From Myxococcaceae bacterium (GTDB lineage: Bacteria; Myxococcota; UBA727; JABDBI01), in NCBI GenBank assembly GCA_016000045.1, contig JAECQY010000007.1, forward strand, positions 1 to 64,000: a stretch of DNA of 64,000 nt, in the 5' to 3' direction. The stretch's first letter is position 1. Every line of letters starts with the position of its first letter. The notes beneath the pieces are model-generated. The model did not search any database. It was given only the letters and a program-made list of their open reading frames with translations, and was not told the DNA's origin. Below are positions 35,577-45,262 of this stretch, in pieces. The position numbers and the translations under genes are program-made.

Positions 35577-36587
35577 TTATACTCCGGCATTAACTGCATA
35601 TAACACATCATAATAAGTTACATACACCTGCTCATTTCCAACAACCGGGGCAGACTCCACCACACCATGAATGAGGCAAGTCCAAAGCTCTTGACCCGTA
35701 CTGGCATTCAAGGCATCAAGGCCGCTGTCCGTTGATACATAAACAATACCCTCCATAACCGCGGGCGGCTCATAAAATCGGCTGCTCGTATTAAAACTCC
35801 ATTTCTTCGTTCCGGTTTCGGCATCCACTGCGAATGTCGTTCCATACTGAGAAGAAACAAACAGGGTACGATTCATCAACCTTGGAGAAGATAACAGCCC
35901 ATTATTCATTGAATTCCTCCAAACACTCTCTCCAGTTGTAGAGTTAACGGCACAAATCCCTCCTTCGTCAAGCGTAAGATACAAAACTCCCTCGCTCATC
36001 AAAGGAGAAGCGCCGTAAAATCCTAAATCAAAAGTCCAAAGTTTTTCATGTGTCTTTCTATCGATAGCATAGAGATATCGGCCCGATGGAAAATAAACAG
36101 CCGACTCATCCGCAACAACCGTCACAGAAACCGGTTCATTGGTTTCAAATTTCCACAACTCGACCCCCGTTGAAGCATTGACTGCATACAGAGCATTGCT
36201 ATTTGAACCAACATAAAGCACATCGTCTTGAAAGACCGGTGATGAGTAAGAAGCATTAATGCTTAAATTCCAGAACATTTTTCCCGTTGCAGCCTCTAAA
36301 GCATACAGATAGCCATCGTCCGAAGCAAAGTAGACGGCCTCAGGCAGCGCTGTAGATCTTGAAATAAGAGAGCCATTTGTATCGAATCTCCAAATCTCTG
36401 TTCCATTTTGCGCATCCACTGCATGAAGACTTCCGCTCAAAGAGCCAACATACACAACATTGAGACCCGCAGTCATTGCACTCAGGTCTTGAGCCCTCAC
36501 CTCAAGTTGCCAATTCAGTATGCCTGGATCAGCCCAAAGATGATATGACAATAAAACAATCAACCAATTTAAACTAAAAATTTTCAC
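35577..36587 (-). CDS. Secreted PQQ-type beta-propeller repeat protein
   Basis: 336 residues with signal peptide (FSLNWLIVLLSYHLWA). About seven to eight repeats of the PQQ_2 kind follow, each with a pattern like LYAVNASTGVELWKFET or LHAVDAQNGTEIWRFDT, alternating with VVYVGSLSG/VLYVGSNSN strands: a complete propeller similar in fold to BamB. PQQ-binding residues are not evident, so a binding or scaffold role is more likely than a dehydrogenase. Notably rich in N-x-S/T triplets (nine counted). It sits inside the DUF1566 array in the same orientation. Confidence 0.8.
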   Translation of the reverse strand: MKIFSLNWLIVLLSYHLWADPGILNWQLEVRAQDLSAMTAGLNVVYVGSLSGSLHAVDAQNGTEIWRFDTNGSLISRSTALPEAVYFASDDGYLYALEAATGKMFWNLSINASYSSPVFQDDVLYVGSNSNALYAVNASTGVELWKFETNEPVSVTVVADESAVYFPSGRYLYAIDRKTHEKLWTFDLGFYGASPLMSEGVLYLTLDEGGICAVNSTTGESVWRNSMNNGLLSSPRLMNRTLFVSSQYGTTFAVDAETGTKKWSFNTSSRFYEPPAVMEGIVYVSTDSGLDALNASTGQELWTCLIHGVVESAPVVGNEQVYVTYYDVLYAVNAGV

Positions 36588-36632
36588 TCTTTCCTCCTCT
36601 GAATAGCTCTGATTAAATAGAAAATAGTTCTA

Positions 36633-37240
36633 TTATCTATCTCGATTACGGACCAATCTGACACGCAGCAATAATTCATGGTAACAGTTATAAACACGCT
36701 CTTCGTGATCAGGCCCAAGATCGAAATCAATGTTCCAAAAATAGCCTGGGAGAGCATTGATTTCTGTTGAGGACCAAAAGGTATTCGCTAGTAAATTTTC
36801 ATTTATCTCATTGTGAGCACTTAAATCTCCATTTAACACTTCTTGCTACTGATAGAGCGCTTCTAACTCCCAAAGTGTTGGCAGTCGCCATCCTTCAGCT
36901 GCCTGATTGGCTGCGTAAGCTTGAGCTTCTTGAATACTCATCATCACTGAGCCTCCTCGATTGAGTGCCCATTCAAGCTCTGGAACTTCGAGTTCTCGAG
37001 GACCTACATACCAATCACCAAACCCTCGAGCTGGATTAACTCGGATTGGCAAGGTTCGAGCTACATCATGCGAACTAGCAAGCGGAGTTGAAGAATTCGC
37101 AGGCCTATAGGTACTCATACGACTAAAAAAAACGATGAAGTAAGACTTTCTCGAATCATACCAATTCCACCAGCCCTCATGCTCATTTGACTAAAAACAG
37201 ACGATGAAACAAAAAATAAGAAAATATATCTTCGAATCAT
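36633..37240 (-). pseudogene. Broken DUF1566 gene (subfamily MSM): frameshift and nonsense
   Basis: From ATG 37240 the signal MIRRYIFLFFVSSSVFSQMSM is intact, but a run of eight A (37125-37132) shifts the frame so it hits a stop; the continuing frame starts at MSTYRPANS. A second lesion is TAG at 36846-36848 in place of a Gln codon (CAG) in LEALYQ-stop-QEVLNG. After it the C-terminal part (NTFWSSTEINALPGYFW, LRVRLVRN) is intact to 36633. Two independent lesions in otherwise well-kept sequence mean recent decay. Confidence 0.8.
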
Positions 37241-37378
37241 ACACGACTCCTGATTATAAAAATAACAGACCTAAAAACCATCACCCACAGATTCGAACCG
37301 CCAGCAAGAGCCATAGAAGAACGGCACAAGCCTGGTTCTTCTTTCGTTGAAAGCAGTCGACACCCCCATTAAGTTCTT

Positions 37379-37989
37379 TTACCTAGCATTACGGACCAAT
37401 CTGACACGCAATGACAGCATTTTATTACAACTATCGATGCGTCTTATATCGTCATCTTCACGAAAAAAATCAATGTACCAAGCGTACCGATCATAATGAC
37501 CACTGGAAACTGCTGTTACAGACCAAAAAATAGAGCCTGTTGATCCTCGTCGAAGTCATCACTCAAATCTCCATTCAATACCTCTGACTGTCGATGAAGT
37601 GCTTCTAACTCCCAAATCATTGGCAGTCGCCACCCCTCGGCTGATCGACTGGCCGCATAAACTTGAGCTTCTTGAAAAGTCATCTGCTCTGAGTCTCCTC
37701 GATTGAGTGCCCATTCAAGCTCTGGAATCTCAAGTTCTCGAGGACCTGTATACCAACCCCCAAGATGTGATAACGGATTTACTAGCATTGGTAAGGTTCG
37801 AGCTATGTTATTCGCATTAGCAGACTGGGTTGAAAAATTTCCGAGCATCTGGACACCTCTATTCATGTGGGTAGAAATTAATGTAGAGGTAAAAATTCCC
37901 CGAATCATACCAATTCCACCAGCCCTCACACTCATCTGGCTAAGAATAGGCGACGAAACAAAAAACAAGAAAATATATCTTCGAATCAC
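37379..37989 (-). pseudogene. Frameshifted DUF1566 gene (subfamily MSM)
   Basis: GTG 37989 (GGAG upstream) starts VIRRYIFLFFVSSPILSQMSV. The core is normal (MTFQEAQVYAASRSAEGW, RLPMIWELEALHRQSEVL), but after DDFDED the frame runs out as QQALFFGL-stop. In a shifted frame the DNA continues STGSIFWSVTAVSSGHYD, then the proper end SLRVRLVRNAR with stop at 37379-37381. One small indel near 37535 therefore separates the two halves. Confidence 0.8.
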
Positions 37990-38175
37990 ATACGACTCCA
38001 CATCGCGTTCGAGCTGAAAACCCAGTCCAAAGACCAGGGTCTTTAAATAAAAACTCCCATCCCTATTTGAACAACCTGTTTGATTGGTCACATCTTTATA
38101 GGAGGCTATTTTCCAAGGCGTAAAAGATTTTGATCAAAGAATTAGGAAACCTAAAAAAATACCTTATTTCTAAAC

Positions 38176-38715
38176 TCACCTAACATCACGAACCAATCTA
38201 ACTCGAAGACGCAATCCAACATAACAATTATCAATGCGGTCTTCACCGTCGCACTCAAGACCAAATTTAATGTACATATAGTAATGTCCAGAACGAATTT
38301 CCGTTTCAGACCAAAAAGCACCCGTCATAACATCTTCATACATGTCATCACTCAAATCTCCGGCTAACACTTCCTGTTGTTGATAAAGCGCTTCCAACTC
38401 CCAAATTGTCGGTAATCGCCAGCCTTCAGCTGCCCGACTCGCCGCATAAACTTCGGCTTCTTGAAAAGTCATTCCCTCTGAATTCGCTCGGTTAAGCTCC
38501 CATTCAAGCTCTGGAACCTCGATTTCTCGAGCCCCCCTATACCAATCACCAAACCCTTGAAAGGGATTAACTCGCATGGCTGAAGTCTGAGAGGACTCTT
38601 GAAGACTCAGGTCTTGCACTGGAAGATTAAACACCATACCCACTCCGCCGCTCCCCATCATCTGCCCAAAAACCAAAGATGAGAGGAAAAAGAAAAAAAT
38701 ACCTTTTTTAATCAT
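38176..38715 (-). CDS. Secreted short DUF1566 protein (subfamily MMGS)
   Basis: 179 residues from ATG 38715 (AAGGAG ten bases upstream; an ATG nine bases earlier is too close to that site). Signal MIKKGIFFFFLSSLVFGQ, then MMGSGGVGMVF, SAMRVNPFQGFGDWYRG, core MTFQEAEVYAASRAAEGW, RLPTIWELEALYQQ, AFWSETEIRSGHYYMYIKF, end LRVRLVRDVR. A toxin-tip relic lies directly upstream, as for the other two MMGS members. Confidence 0.72.
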   Translation of the reverse strand: MIKKGIFFFFLSSLVFGQMMGSGGVGMVFNLPVQDLSLQESSQTSAMRVNPFQGFGDWYRGAREIEVPELEWELNRANSEGMTFQEAEVYAASRAAEGWRLPTIWELEALYQQQEVLAGDLSDDMYEDVMTGAFWSETEIRSGHYYMYIKFGLECDGEDRIDNCYVGLRLRVRLVRDVR

Positions 38716-38730
38716 ATGACTCATACTCCT

Positions 38731-38945
38731 TTAAATTATTTGAAATAAGCAAAATCAATCCAGCACCTGTTTCACTTTCATTGGATAGATTACCAGGTTC
38801 AGGATCTTTTTATTTTTCCCATTAAGATGACATCTTGACAGCCTGGCCTTTTCACTTTTTATCAAAGAACCATTTCTCAGATCCGATACATGTCATAAAC
38901 ATCAAGATCGTCAAGAGCTATGCCATTCAGAAAAATTTGAGTGGT
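38731..38945 (-). pseudogene. Orphan toxin-tip relic C within a long upstream repeat
   Basis: On the minus strand the end reads CHLNGKNKKI, then PMKVKQVLD-stop-FCLFQII-stop (38731-38733), matching the end of the RHS tip (AKVKQVILDAL) and relic A (IEVKRLLDAFCLFQII). Upstream of that, 38836-38945 is clearly similar to 45366-45480, including a shared stretch with AACATCAAGATCGTCAAG. The remaining bases 38946-39192 hold no gene and must carry the promoter of the plus-strand GTPase gene. Confidence 0.6.
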
Positions 38946-39192
38946 TCACTCGGCTGAGAGACAGTTCAAGTGATACACAACCACATAAATACAGAATTCA
39001 AAACAACAAAAAAAATTCAGATAACTCATTTTAATTACTTTACACCGTCATCTCAAGGTTCGCGACTGAGTTAAAAAAGAATAATTGCCACGTCGTAAGG
39101 CAAGGCAATTTGAAAAAATACATTGCGTCTAAGAATCATCGATCATATGCAGAAGGCGATAACTCATACAATTGAGGCACAGGAGCTTTGTG

Positions 39193-42100
39193 ATGAATTT
39201 GCTATCTCGTTCTGTGATTTCGTCTATTTTTTTTATCGGCAATGCTGGTGCATTATTGGCTGAGAGGCATTTTTGGTGCGATACTTTTCAACTAATTGAC
39301 TCGAGTGGTCATGTTCAACAGGCAGCTTTAACTGAACTGAAGAACCTGTCGGAATACCGTAATCGTCCAATCGTCATTTTAACCAATCGAGGTAAACCTG
39401 GAAATGCTAAAAGTACGATGTTTAACTCCATTATGGACTGTTATCCCGCGTTTGAGGCCCGTAACCAAGATGAAGCAACGACAGTAGGTTTATGGATAAA
39501 TCGAAAACCTATTGACTGTGTGGATCTGGCACAGGCTCACGGCATTGATCCGGATCAATGTGGCTGCACGAAAGCAGACTGCCCAGATATCTACTTTATG
39601 GACACAGAAGGAGCAGGTGATTTGACTGCAACTGGATGTAATTTTTTTGCTGCGGCTCAATCTCTCAGTTCTTTGGTTTTGTATCCGGCACGCGAAAAAC
39701 TAGGGATTGATGATTTCTTCACGATGATGCGTTCTTTAACCAATGTCACTAGAAATGCTCCCGTAAAACCCTATCTCCACGTAAACTACTTTGACGGCTG
39801 CTGTAAACGCTCTTTAGGTTTTTGTAATGGCAATCGAGAAGTTTGCTCTCTAACATCTAATGACAATCCACTTAGATCAGAGCAACTCAAGAAGAACAAG
39901 ACGCTGCATGATATTTTCCAGGTAAAACAGTTCGTTTTTCCATACGCACTTAGAAACTGGGGAATACTTCCGCCAGATGCGAATTTTACTGAGCACGCTG
40001 AACCTAAATTTAAGGATTTTTTCACCGCTTACTTGAAAGATGATTTGCTTCCAATACTGTCACAATCCAACGGACTTTGTACTTTGAGTTCACTGGTTAG
40101 CTTGCTGGAGATACTGCAAGAATCTGATTCCAATGCTTGCGGAGATTTATTAGGCTGTGAAGAAGCCTTAAAATCAGAACGTTTTCAATATGAACTAGAA
40201 AATATTAAATCCAATCTTAGGAAAATACGCTATTCGTTCGAATCTGACCAAAATGCTCTGGAAGAGAAACTAAAAGAAATTGTTTTTTCAGTTCTAGGCG
40301 ATGTTTGCAATGTGCAGGCATCTACTACAAAATCAGAAAAAAAATTAATGCAATATGCAAAGAATCATATTTCGCAATTAGCAAGAGATCTGTCTGACAC
40401 CGCTCCTGCGAGGCTTAACAAAAAACAAGGCCCATTTTTAATCAGCGAAGGCGAACAATCGAACCTCGTTGCACTAACAAGTCGATTTCGTGATTTGAAA
40501 GTAGACGAAAAGGAGTGGCTTTTCCCTGTTACGCTTGATTTCAACAATGATTTACTTTCACTTCATGGTCAATATGAGCACTTGAATGACTCAAAATATT
40601 GTTTCGATAATATTACCAAAATTGAAATTAATGTGCACACAATAAAAATAGACAATTGGATCTGTGAAGGGAAAAATATTAACATTAAATCGGTGAGACT
40701 GGAGAAAGGTCCCGGAGTTTCTATTTTGAATGTTTCAGCTCCGGAAACCCAGGCAGATTTGAGTATACTGGCGCCAGCTAAGCTGGGGACAAATGGGATA
40801 GATGGCTTTGACGGAAAGCCGGGTGGAAATGTCAGCGTACTGGTTTGGAGCTTAGTGGGTGACGGGGAGCTCCAATTGATTTCTTATGGAGGCCATGGAA
40901 CGCGTGGACAAGATGGTGGAAGTGGAAAACCTGGCGCTCATGGCAAACCAGGTGCTTCTCCAGGTTGTCCTAATTGCGGTTATTGTAATAATGGGTCGCC
41001 AGGTGGCGATGGAGAAAATGGAGATGCTGGCGCATCCGGGGGAAGAGGTGGAAATGGGGGAGCAGGCGGAGCCATAGAAGTCCTGTTACCCGGTCAAGAG
41101 TTTTCATTTGTGATCCACGCTCTGAATCAGGGGGGATTTTTTGCGATGGGCGGAGCCGGAGGCGATGGGGGTAACGGGGGTGATGAGGGCTTGGGCGGTG
41201 TAGGTTGCTGCACAAAAGAGAGATGCGGATTTCATCGATGGGAATGGGAGTGCAGGTGTAAAGAAAAAGGTAAACCCGTGGCTCAATCTGGAAGCAAGGG
41301 TAAGAAAGGCGAAACAGGACCCGCTGGGCAAGATGGTGTAACGGGTCAAGCTGGCAGCAGCATTGTGCTGGAAAATCCAGCCACTGAGAAGCTTGCTGCG
41401 ATGTGCCCGTCGACAGATGTGTTATTGGAAGCAATCCAGAATACACGCCTTGCTCTGATGCTTGATTTCATAGCTTTTGACCCTCAAAAAAATCAGACCG
41501 AAAACTCTGAAAAATGGATTACTGCATTACAAGAAATAGAACAAATATCGGATAAGTGCTGCCAGATCAGGCCTTCTTCTTTGTATTGTGATTTAAACCA
41601 ATATGCTTCTGCCTCTCTTGCACCGCTCTTTCTGGGTTCCGGTGTATCTTACTTTCAACGCTTAACCGATCTACCCATTTCTTCATTGTCTCCGCAAATA
41701 TTAGCGGAAGCTTTTCGAGAAACTCAGAGCTCTTTGCAAGAATGGCATAAACAAATTTTGGATTGGGATACGAAAAGCACACGCGGTGAAGCTAAGAGAT
41801 TAGGTAGCATTCAAAAACAGTTGCAAAAAGAAAGGTTACATCAAAAAACAAGTATCTCATCGCTGGTGAACAGCCATCGCGACATCTGGGAACGCAACGA
41901 GAAGAATCACAAAATCTTACCCAAACTTCAAAGCACCTTCGAATCTTCCTTTCAACAATTTTCTAATGAAGTTCAAACTATTCAAGAGGAAAGGTCTCGT
42001 CAAAAAAGACCGTCATTCTGGTCGAAAGCTGTTCGTTTCATCTCTCATGCGACTAGCCTCCTGGATGTTGGAGGCCTGTTTCAGAAGCTAGCACTGAATG

Positions 42101-43365
42101 AACTTCCAAAATTATTCGATCAGAAAAAACTGAATCAATTTGTCGATGAATTAAATCCTAAAAGTCTACTAAACTCTTTGAAAAACCAAAACTTTAGTAC
42201 CTTAGCCTCCAATATAAGGAAAGCTAAAAATCGGATTACTGCGCATCAAGAAAGAGGAAAAGATCTGCTGAATAAGGTTAGAGATGGCTGGAGGAATATC
42301 TCTTCCGTTCTTGATTCTGAAACGAATCTCCCAACAAGTGTAGCGTGGCAACCAGAATTTTCTGTTTCTGTAACTGATTTAGCCGATAAAATAGGGGAAA
42401 TCTTAAATCAAAGTGGGGTTTCTCATAGTTCGCTGTTATCGGCGGATTCTGTTCGTAAAGCTGCCCGTGAATTGCTGGATACCGTCAAAGCACTGTGCGA
42501 AGATGAAGTTCAACTTGTCTCCATTTTGGGTACAGTGCTTAAGATGATGAACGATGCTGCGGGATTGGATGCTCAAATCATCAGTATTGATGCTCAGCTA
42601 AAAGACAGTTCTGCTCTTGCCAACAGAGTGGCTTATAATAAGCAGTTAGTGCAGCGCGCGGCGCATTTTGGAGCAGAAAGAGCACTATTTACTCTCTATC
42701 GCTACAAGAGATCATTGGAATATATTTATTTAACTAATTTCGACATAATTCCATACCTAGGATTGCAGACGAACCTTTTTGATAGCGTATCGAATGCTAT
42801 TAATAAAATAGCCTCAGACATTGAAAATGACAAGCTTGCGCGCAAGGATGACTGGGGGCGAGAAAAAGTTCATGCTAATAAAATACATCCTCTTTCAAAA
42901 ATACAAATTCAAACATTAGCGAACAATCAACCTATCAAGCTTGAAATCGACGAGCATGATGTTGAACCCGGGCATCTCAACGTTGGCGTTACTGCAATTC
43001 AGATTACGATTAAAATAAAAAGAGAAATGAATGAACAACTCATGCAAGCGATCGTGTACGATGTTCGCCACGATGGCAAGTGTCGGTTTCTAGGAAAAGA
43101 ACAAGCTATACATGAATTTACTCGAGTACCCATGGAATGGAATGGCCGAGCAGCAAAACTGGTTGACCTTAACGGCCCTATTCCTTCCGATCTGCTGGTT
43201 GATCCAAGTTTAGGAGCGAATAAGGATTATATTCCCTATAGCTATTTGGGAGATTGGAGTCTTTTAGTCCGTTTTAACCAATCAGATTATTTTAATGCTA
43301 TGACTTCTGAACAGATTTCAGAACTTGTTGAGATGTGGGTATCGTTCACTCTATCCATGCATTAA
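39193..43365 (+). CDS. Giant secreted protein: dynamin/GBP-like GTPase, collagen-like and coiled-coil regions
   Basis: 1390 residues from ATG 39193 (AGGAG seven bases upstream; TTG 39172 also open). A signal-like hydrophobic start (VISSIFFIGNAGALLA) is followed by a G domain at about 60-320: P-loop GKPGNAKST (G-x4-A-K-S/T), and YFMDTEGAGD, resembling the DTEGLGD of guanylate-binding proteins and atlastins. About residues 533-720 are Gly-rich and collagen-like (GTRGQDGGSGKPGAHGKPG, GKKGETGPAGQDG) with interspersed Cys. From 740 on it is long helical, coiled-coil-like sequence with a globular end. It is the only large plus-strand gene in the island. GTPase activity is inferred. Confidence 0.6.
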   Translation: MNLLSRSVISSIFFIGNAGALLAERHFWCDTFQLIDSSGHVQQAALTELKNLSEYRNRPIVILTNRGKPGNAKSTMFNSIMDCYPAFEARNQDEATTVGLWINRKPIDCVDLAQAHGIDPDQCGCTKADCPDIYFMDTEGAGDLTATGCNFFAAAQSLSSLVLYPAREKLGIDDFFTMMRSLTNVTRNAPVKPYLHVNYFDGCCKRSLGFCNGNREVCSLTSNDNPLRSEQLKKNKTLHDIFQVKQFVFPYALRNWGILPPDANFTEHAEPKFKDFFTAYLKDDLLPILSQSNGLCTLSSLVSLLEILQESDSNACGDLLGCEEALKSERFQYELENIKSNLRKIRYSFESDQNALEEKLKEIVFSVLGDVCNVQASTTKSEKKLMQYAKNHISQLARDLSDTAPARLNKKQGPFLISEGEQSNLVALTSRFRDLKVDEKEWLFPVTLDFNNDLLSLHGQYEHLNDSKYCFDNITKIEINVHTIKIDNWICEGKNINIKSVRLEKGPGVSILNVSAPETQADLSILAPAKLGTNGIDGFDGKPGGNVSVLVWSLVGDGELQLISYGGHGTRGQDGGSGKPGAHGKPGASPGCPNCGYCNNGSPGGDGENGDAGASGGRGGNGGAGGAIEVLLPGQEFSFVIHALNQGGFFAMGGAGGDGGNGGDEGLGGVGCCTKERCGFHRWEWECRCKEKGKPVAQSGSKGKKGETGPAGQDGVTGQAGSSIVLENPATEKLAAMCPSTDVLLEAIQNTRLALMLDFIAFDPQKNQTENSEKWITALQEIEQISDKCCQIRPSSLYCDLNQYASASLAPLFLGSGVSYFQRLTDLPISSLSPQILAEAFRETQSSLQEWHKQILDWDTKSTRGEAKRLGSIQKQLQKERLHQKTSISSLVNSHRDIWERNEKNHKILPKLQSTFESSFQQFSNEVQTIQEERSRQKRPSFWSKAVRFISHATSLLDVGGLFQKLALNELPKLFDQKKLNQFVDELNPKSLLNSLKNQNFSTLASNIRKAKNRITAHQERGKDLLNKVRDGWRNISSVLDSETNLPTSVAWQPEFSVSVTDLADKIGEILNQSGVSHSSLLSADSVRKAARELLDTVKALCEDEVQLVSILGTVLKMMNDAAGLDAQIISIDAQLKDSSALANRVAYNKQLVQRAAHFGAERALFTLYRYKRSLEYIYLTNFDIIPYLGLQTNLFDSVSNAINKIASDIENDKLARKDDWGREKVHANKIHPLSKIQIQTLANNQPIKLEIDEHDVEPGHLNVGVTAIQITIKIKREMNEQLMQAIVYDVRHDGKCRFLGKEQAIHEFTRVPMEWNGRAAKLVDLNGPIPSDLLVDPSLGANKDYIPYSYLGDWSLLVRFNQSDYFNAMTSEQISELVEMWVSFTLSMH

Positions 43366-43392
43366 TGAAGCTGGGATATGGCACTGCCCCCC

Positions 43393-43705
43393 CTAAATTT
43401 CGCGTTCCTGCAAAACTCTATCCTTCACTTCAAGGAGTTTTTGCAAATTAAAGCCTTCAGTGCCATTCAAATCTTGTTGGATGATTGCGGCTTGTTTGGG
43501 CAAAGATAGGAGGTTCAAAAATCGATTCTCCGGTTCCGGAGACACACCGAGCAGTCGGAACTTTTGAAAACCCTGGGAGATCCCTGTCGAAATCTTGTTG
43601 GTTCAAGAAGCCAAAAGATGGGTCACCAAAACTATACGAGGTAACCCATCTATTTGTTTCAAGACAGTTTCCTAGCGAGTAATCGATTTCTGCATTCAGA
43701 GGCCA
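43393..43705. pseudogene. Mosaic relic of the DUF721 gene and suhB
   Basis: 43490-43535 equals 27454-27499 (DUF721 gene) with four differences, and its minus-strand frame runs on as PKQAAIIQQDLNGTEGF to a stop at 43393. 43536-43570 equals 31956-31990 of suhB with one difference, and 43568-43705 is a diverged copy of 32394-32532 of suhB. Orientations match the originals, so this is a segmental copy of the 27-32 kb region with two large internal deletions. Confidence 0.75.
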
Positions 43706-43719
43706 CGTAACAATAGCTC

Positions 43720-44290
43720 CCGGAAACAGTTGCAAATCGTATTCTAAAAAATTCACTTTTCTCTCGAAGAAAGTGTCGTTTAAAGGCGCACTTGATCCAG
43801 GAAGCGATAACGCTGGGTGACTCCTGGATGGCAGCGAACTACCTCCGTGAGCAAAGAGGGCTTGATCCAGTCGTAAAGCAGGCATAGATTCCCAGGCTTT
43901 GCGGTAATGATAAATTTCAAATCCAATTCTTGAAGCAGTTCCAGATGCTTGCCGGTCGCGTACAGACCATCTTCCGTCACCACTGCTTTAAATGCAAGCA
44001 TTCTCGTCTAAAATCTCTCAAAAGGTGCTCTGCCGCTCGTTGTTCACAATCGTTTTTGGTCAAGATCTCAAACTTCTGAACTGCCTCCGGAGCCAAGGGA
44101 ATGACTTGCTTTTGATGAGGATGGACCAAAACACCACACAATACGTGGTGATATCGATCTTTTGACCACTTTCGAGCTGCTTGACACAGCAATTATCGCA
44201 GAAAACTTTGGAGAAGGTATGATGTCCGCTGCCAGCCACGCAGAGAAGATAGTGCTGGTTCCAGAAGAGGTAAGATTACACTATCTTGCC
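43720..44290 (-). pseudogene. Degenerate transposase with several frameshifts
   Basis: Minus-strand pieces in different frames line up into one transposase: CDNCCVKQLESGQ, YHHVLCGVLVHPHQKQVIPLAPE, KNDCEQRAAEHLLRDFRRE, VVTEDGLYATGKHLELLQEL, DLKFIITAKPGN, PLNDTFFERKVNFLEY. This order is that of a DDE-type transposase group in which a Cys-rich finger precedes the second catalytic Asp (EDGL). At least three frame changes make it dead. No inverted repeats found. Confidence 0.7.
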
Positions 44291-44294
44291 CCGC

Positions 44295-44704
44295 TGGGCA
44301 AAAGCGAAGAGGATTTTGAAGATGCCTCGTTGGGAGAGAACTCATCTAAGCGTTCGCGTAGGGTAGTGTCACAAGGGGGATTTTGGACTCGATACAAGGC
44401 TTTTAAAAATTGGAAACTGAGTCAAGAAATAGAGGTAGCAAGCTTGAATGAGTGCCGAGGGCGATAGCTGCTTTCGGCCTGAACTAGAAAGCGATTTCAT
44501 TCCTTGGGTGGATCGCGTTTTGATTTTCTTGGCAACAAGCTCCAAAGTTTACGAAAGTAATTTAGAAACCCATTCATTACAGTGCGTCTAAACACCAGAA
44601 TTTATTTCGCCGGGAATCCCTAAGACCCCAGCAAGAGGCCGAGAGGAACAGGACAAGCCTGACCCTTCTCCGCCAAAAACATTCGACCCGATCTTCAGGC
44701 TCTT
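44295..44704. other. Intergenic stretch with conserved DUF1566 3' block
   Basis: 44295-44620 shows only low-grade open frames and is probably the rest of the dead transposon. 44625-44704, just after the stop of the next DUF1566 gene, is similar to 34070-34117, 34785-34830 and 37300-37378, each also just past a family stop codon (shared TCAGGCTCTTTTATCT-like core). It may be a shared terminator or simply copied with the genes; no U-tract hairpin is convincing. Confidence 0.45.
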
Positions 44705-45247
44705 TTATCTGGCATTACGCACCAACCTGACACGTAATTCTAGTTCGTGGAAACAATTGTCCACGCGTTCTTCATGATTAGGCTCGAGCAGAAAATCAAG
44801 ATTCCAAATATACTCAGATTCATCATCCGCTGCTGTTAGCGACCAAAAATTATTGTCCAACAGGCTTTCTTCGAAGCCACCATTCAAATCGCCGTTTAAC
44901 ACTTCTTGCTGTCGATAGAGTGCCTCTAATTCCCAAATTGTCGGCAACCGCCACCCTTCTGCCGATTGACTAGCTGCATAGGCTTGAGCTTCTGAAAAAG
45001 CCATCCTCGGTGCATTTCCTCGATCAAGCTGCCATTCAAGTCTTGGAACTTCAAGTTCTCGAGGACCTGTATACCAATCACCAATCTCCTGAAATGGGTT
45101 GACCCGCATAGCCGAAGTCCAAGTGGACCTTTGAAGGGTCAAATCTCCCATTGGCACACCCAATAACACACCCATCCCACTGCTCCCCATCATCTGCCCG
45201 AAAGCTAACGACGAAATAAAAACAAGAAAAACACCTTTTTGAATCAT
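44705..45247 (-). CDS. Secreted short DUF1566 protein (subfamily MMGS)
   Basis: 180 residues from ATG 45247. Signal MIQKGVFLVFISSLAFGQ, MMGSSGMGVLL, SAMRVNPFQEIGDWYTG. The core has MAFSEAQAYAASQSAEGW and RLPTIWELEALYRQQ; the variable part is LLDNNFWSLTAADDESEYIW; the end ELELRVRLVRNAR. Close paralogue of the members at 34.8 and 38.2 kb although separated from them by the GTPase gene and transposon remains; preceded by toxin-tip relic B. Confidence 0.72.
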   Translation of the reverse strand: MIQKGVFLVFISSLAFGQMMGSSGMGVLLGVPMGDLTLQRSTWTSAMRVNPFQEIGDWYTGPRELEVPRLEWQLDRGNAPRMAFSEAQAYAASQSAEGWRLPTIWELEALYRQQEVLNGDLNGGFEESLLDNNFWSLTAADDESEYIWNLDFLLEPNHEERVDNCFHELELRVRLVRNAR

Positions 45248-45262
45248 ATTCCTCATACTCCT

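Noticed and set aside
33408-38715. Diversity-generating retroelement acting on the DUF1566 loops
   Set aside because: DUF1566 has a C-type-lectin-like fold of the kind such elements target, but I see no reverse transcriptase, no template repeat and no adenine-only pattern of change in the window.
44162-44467. 101-residue plus-strand frame after the transposase relic
   Set aside because: Its first part is antisense to recognisable transposase sequence and the rest has no recognisable pattern.
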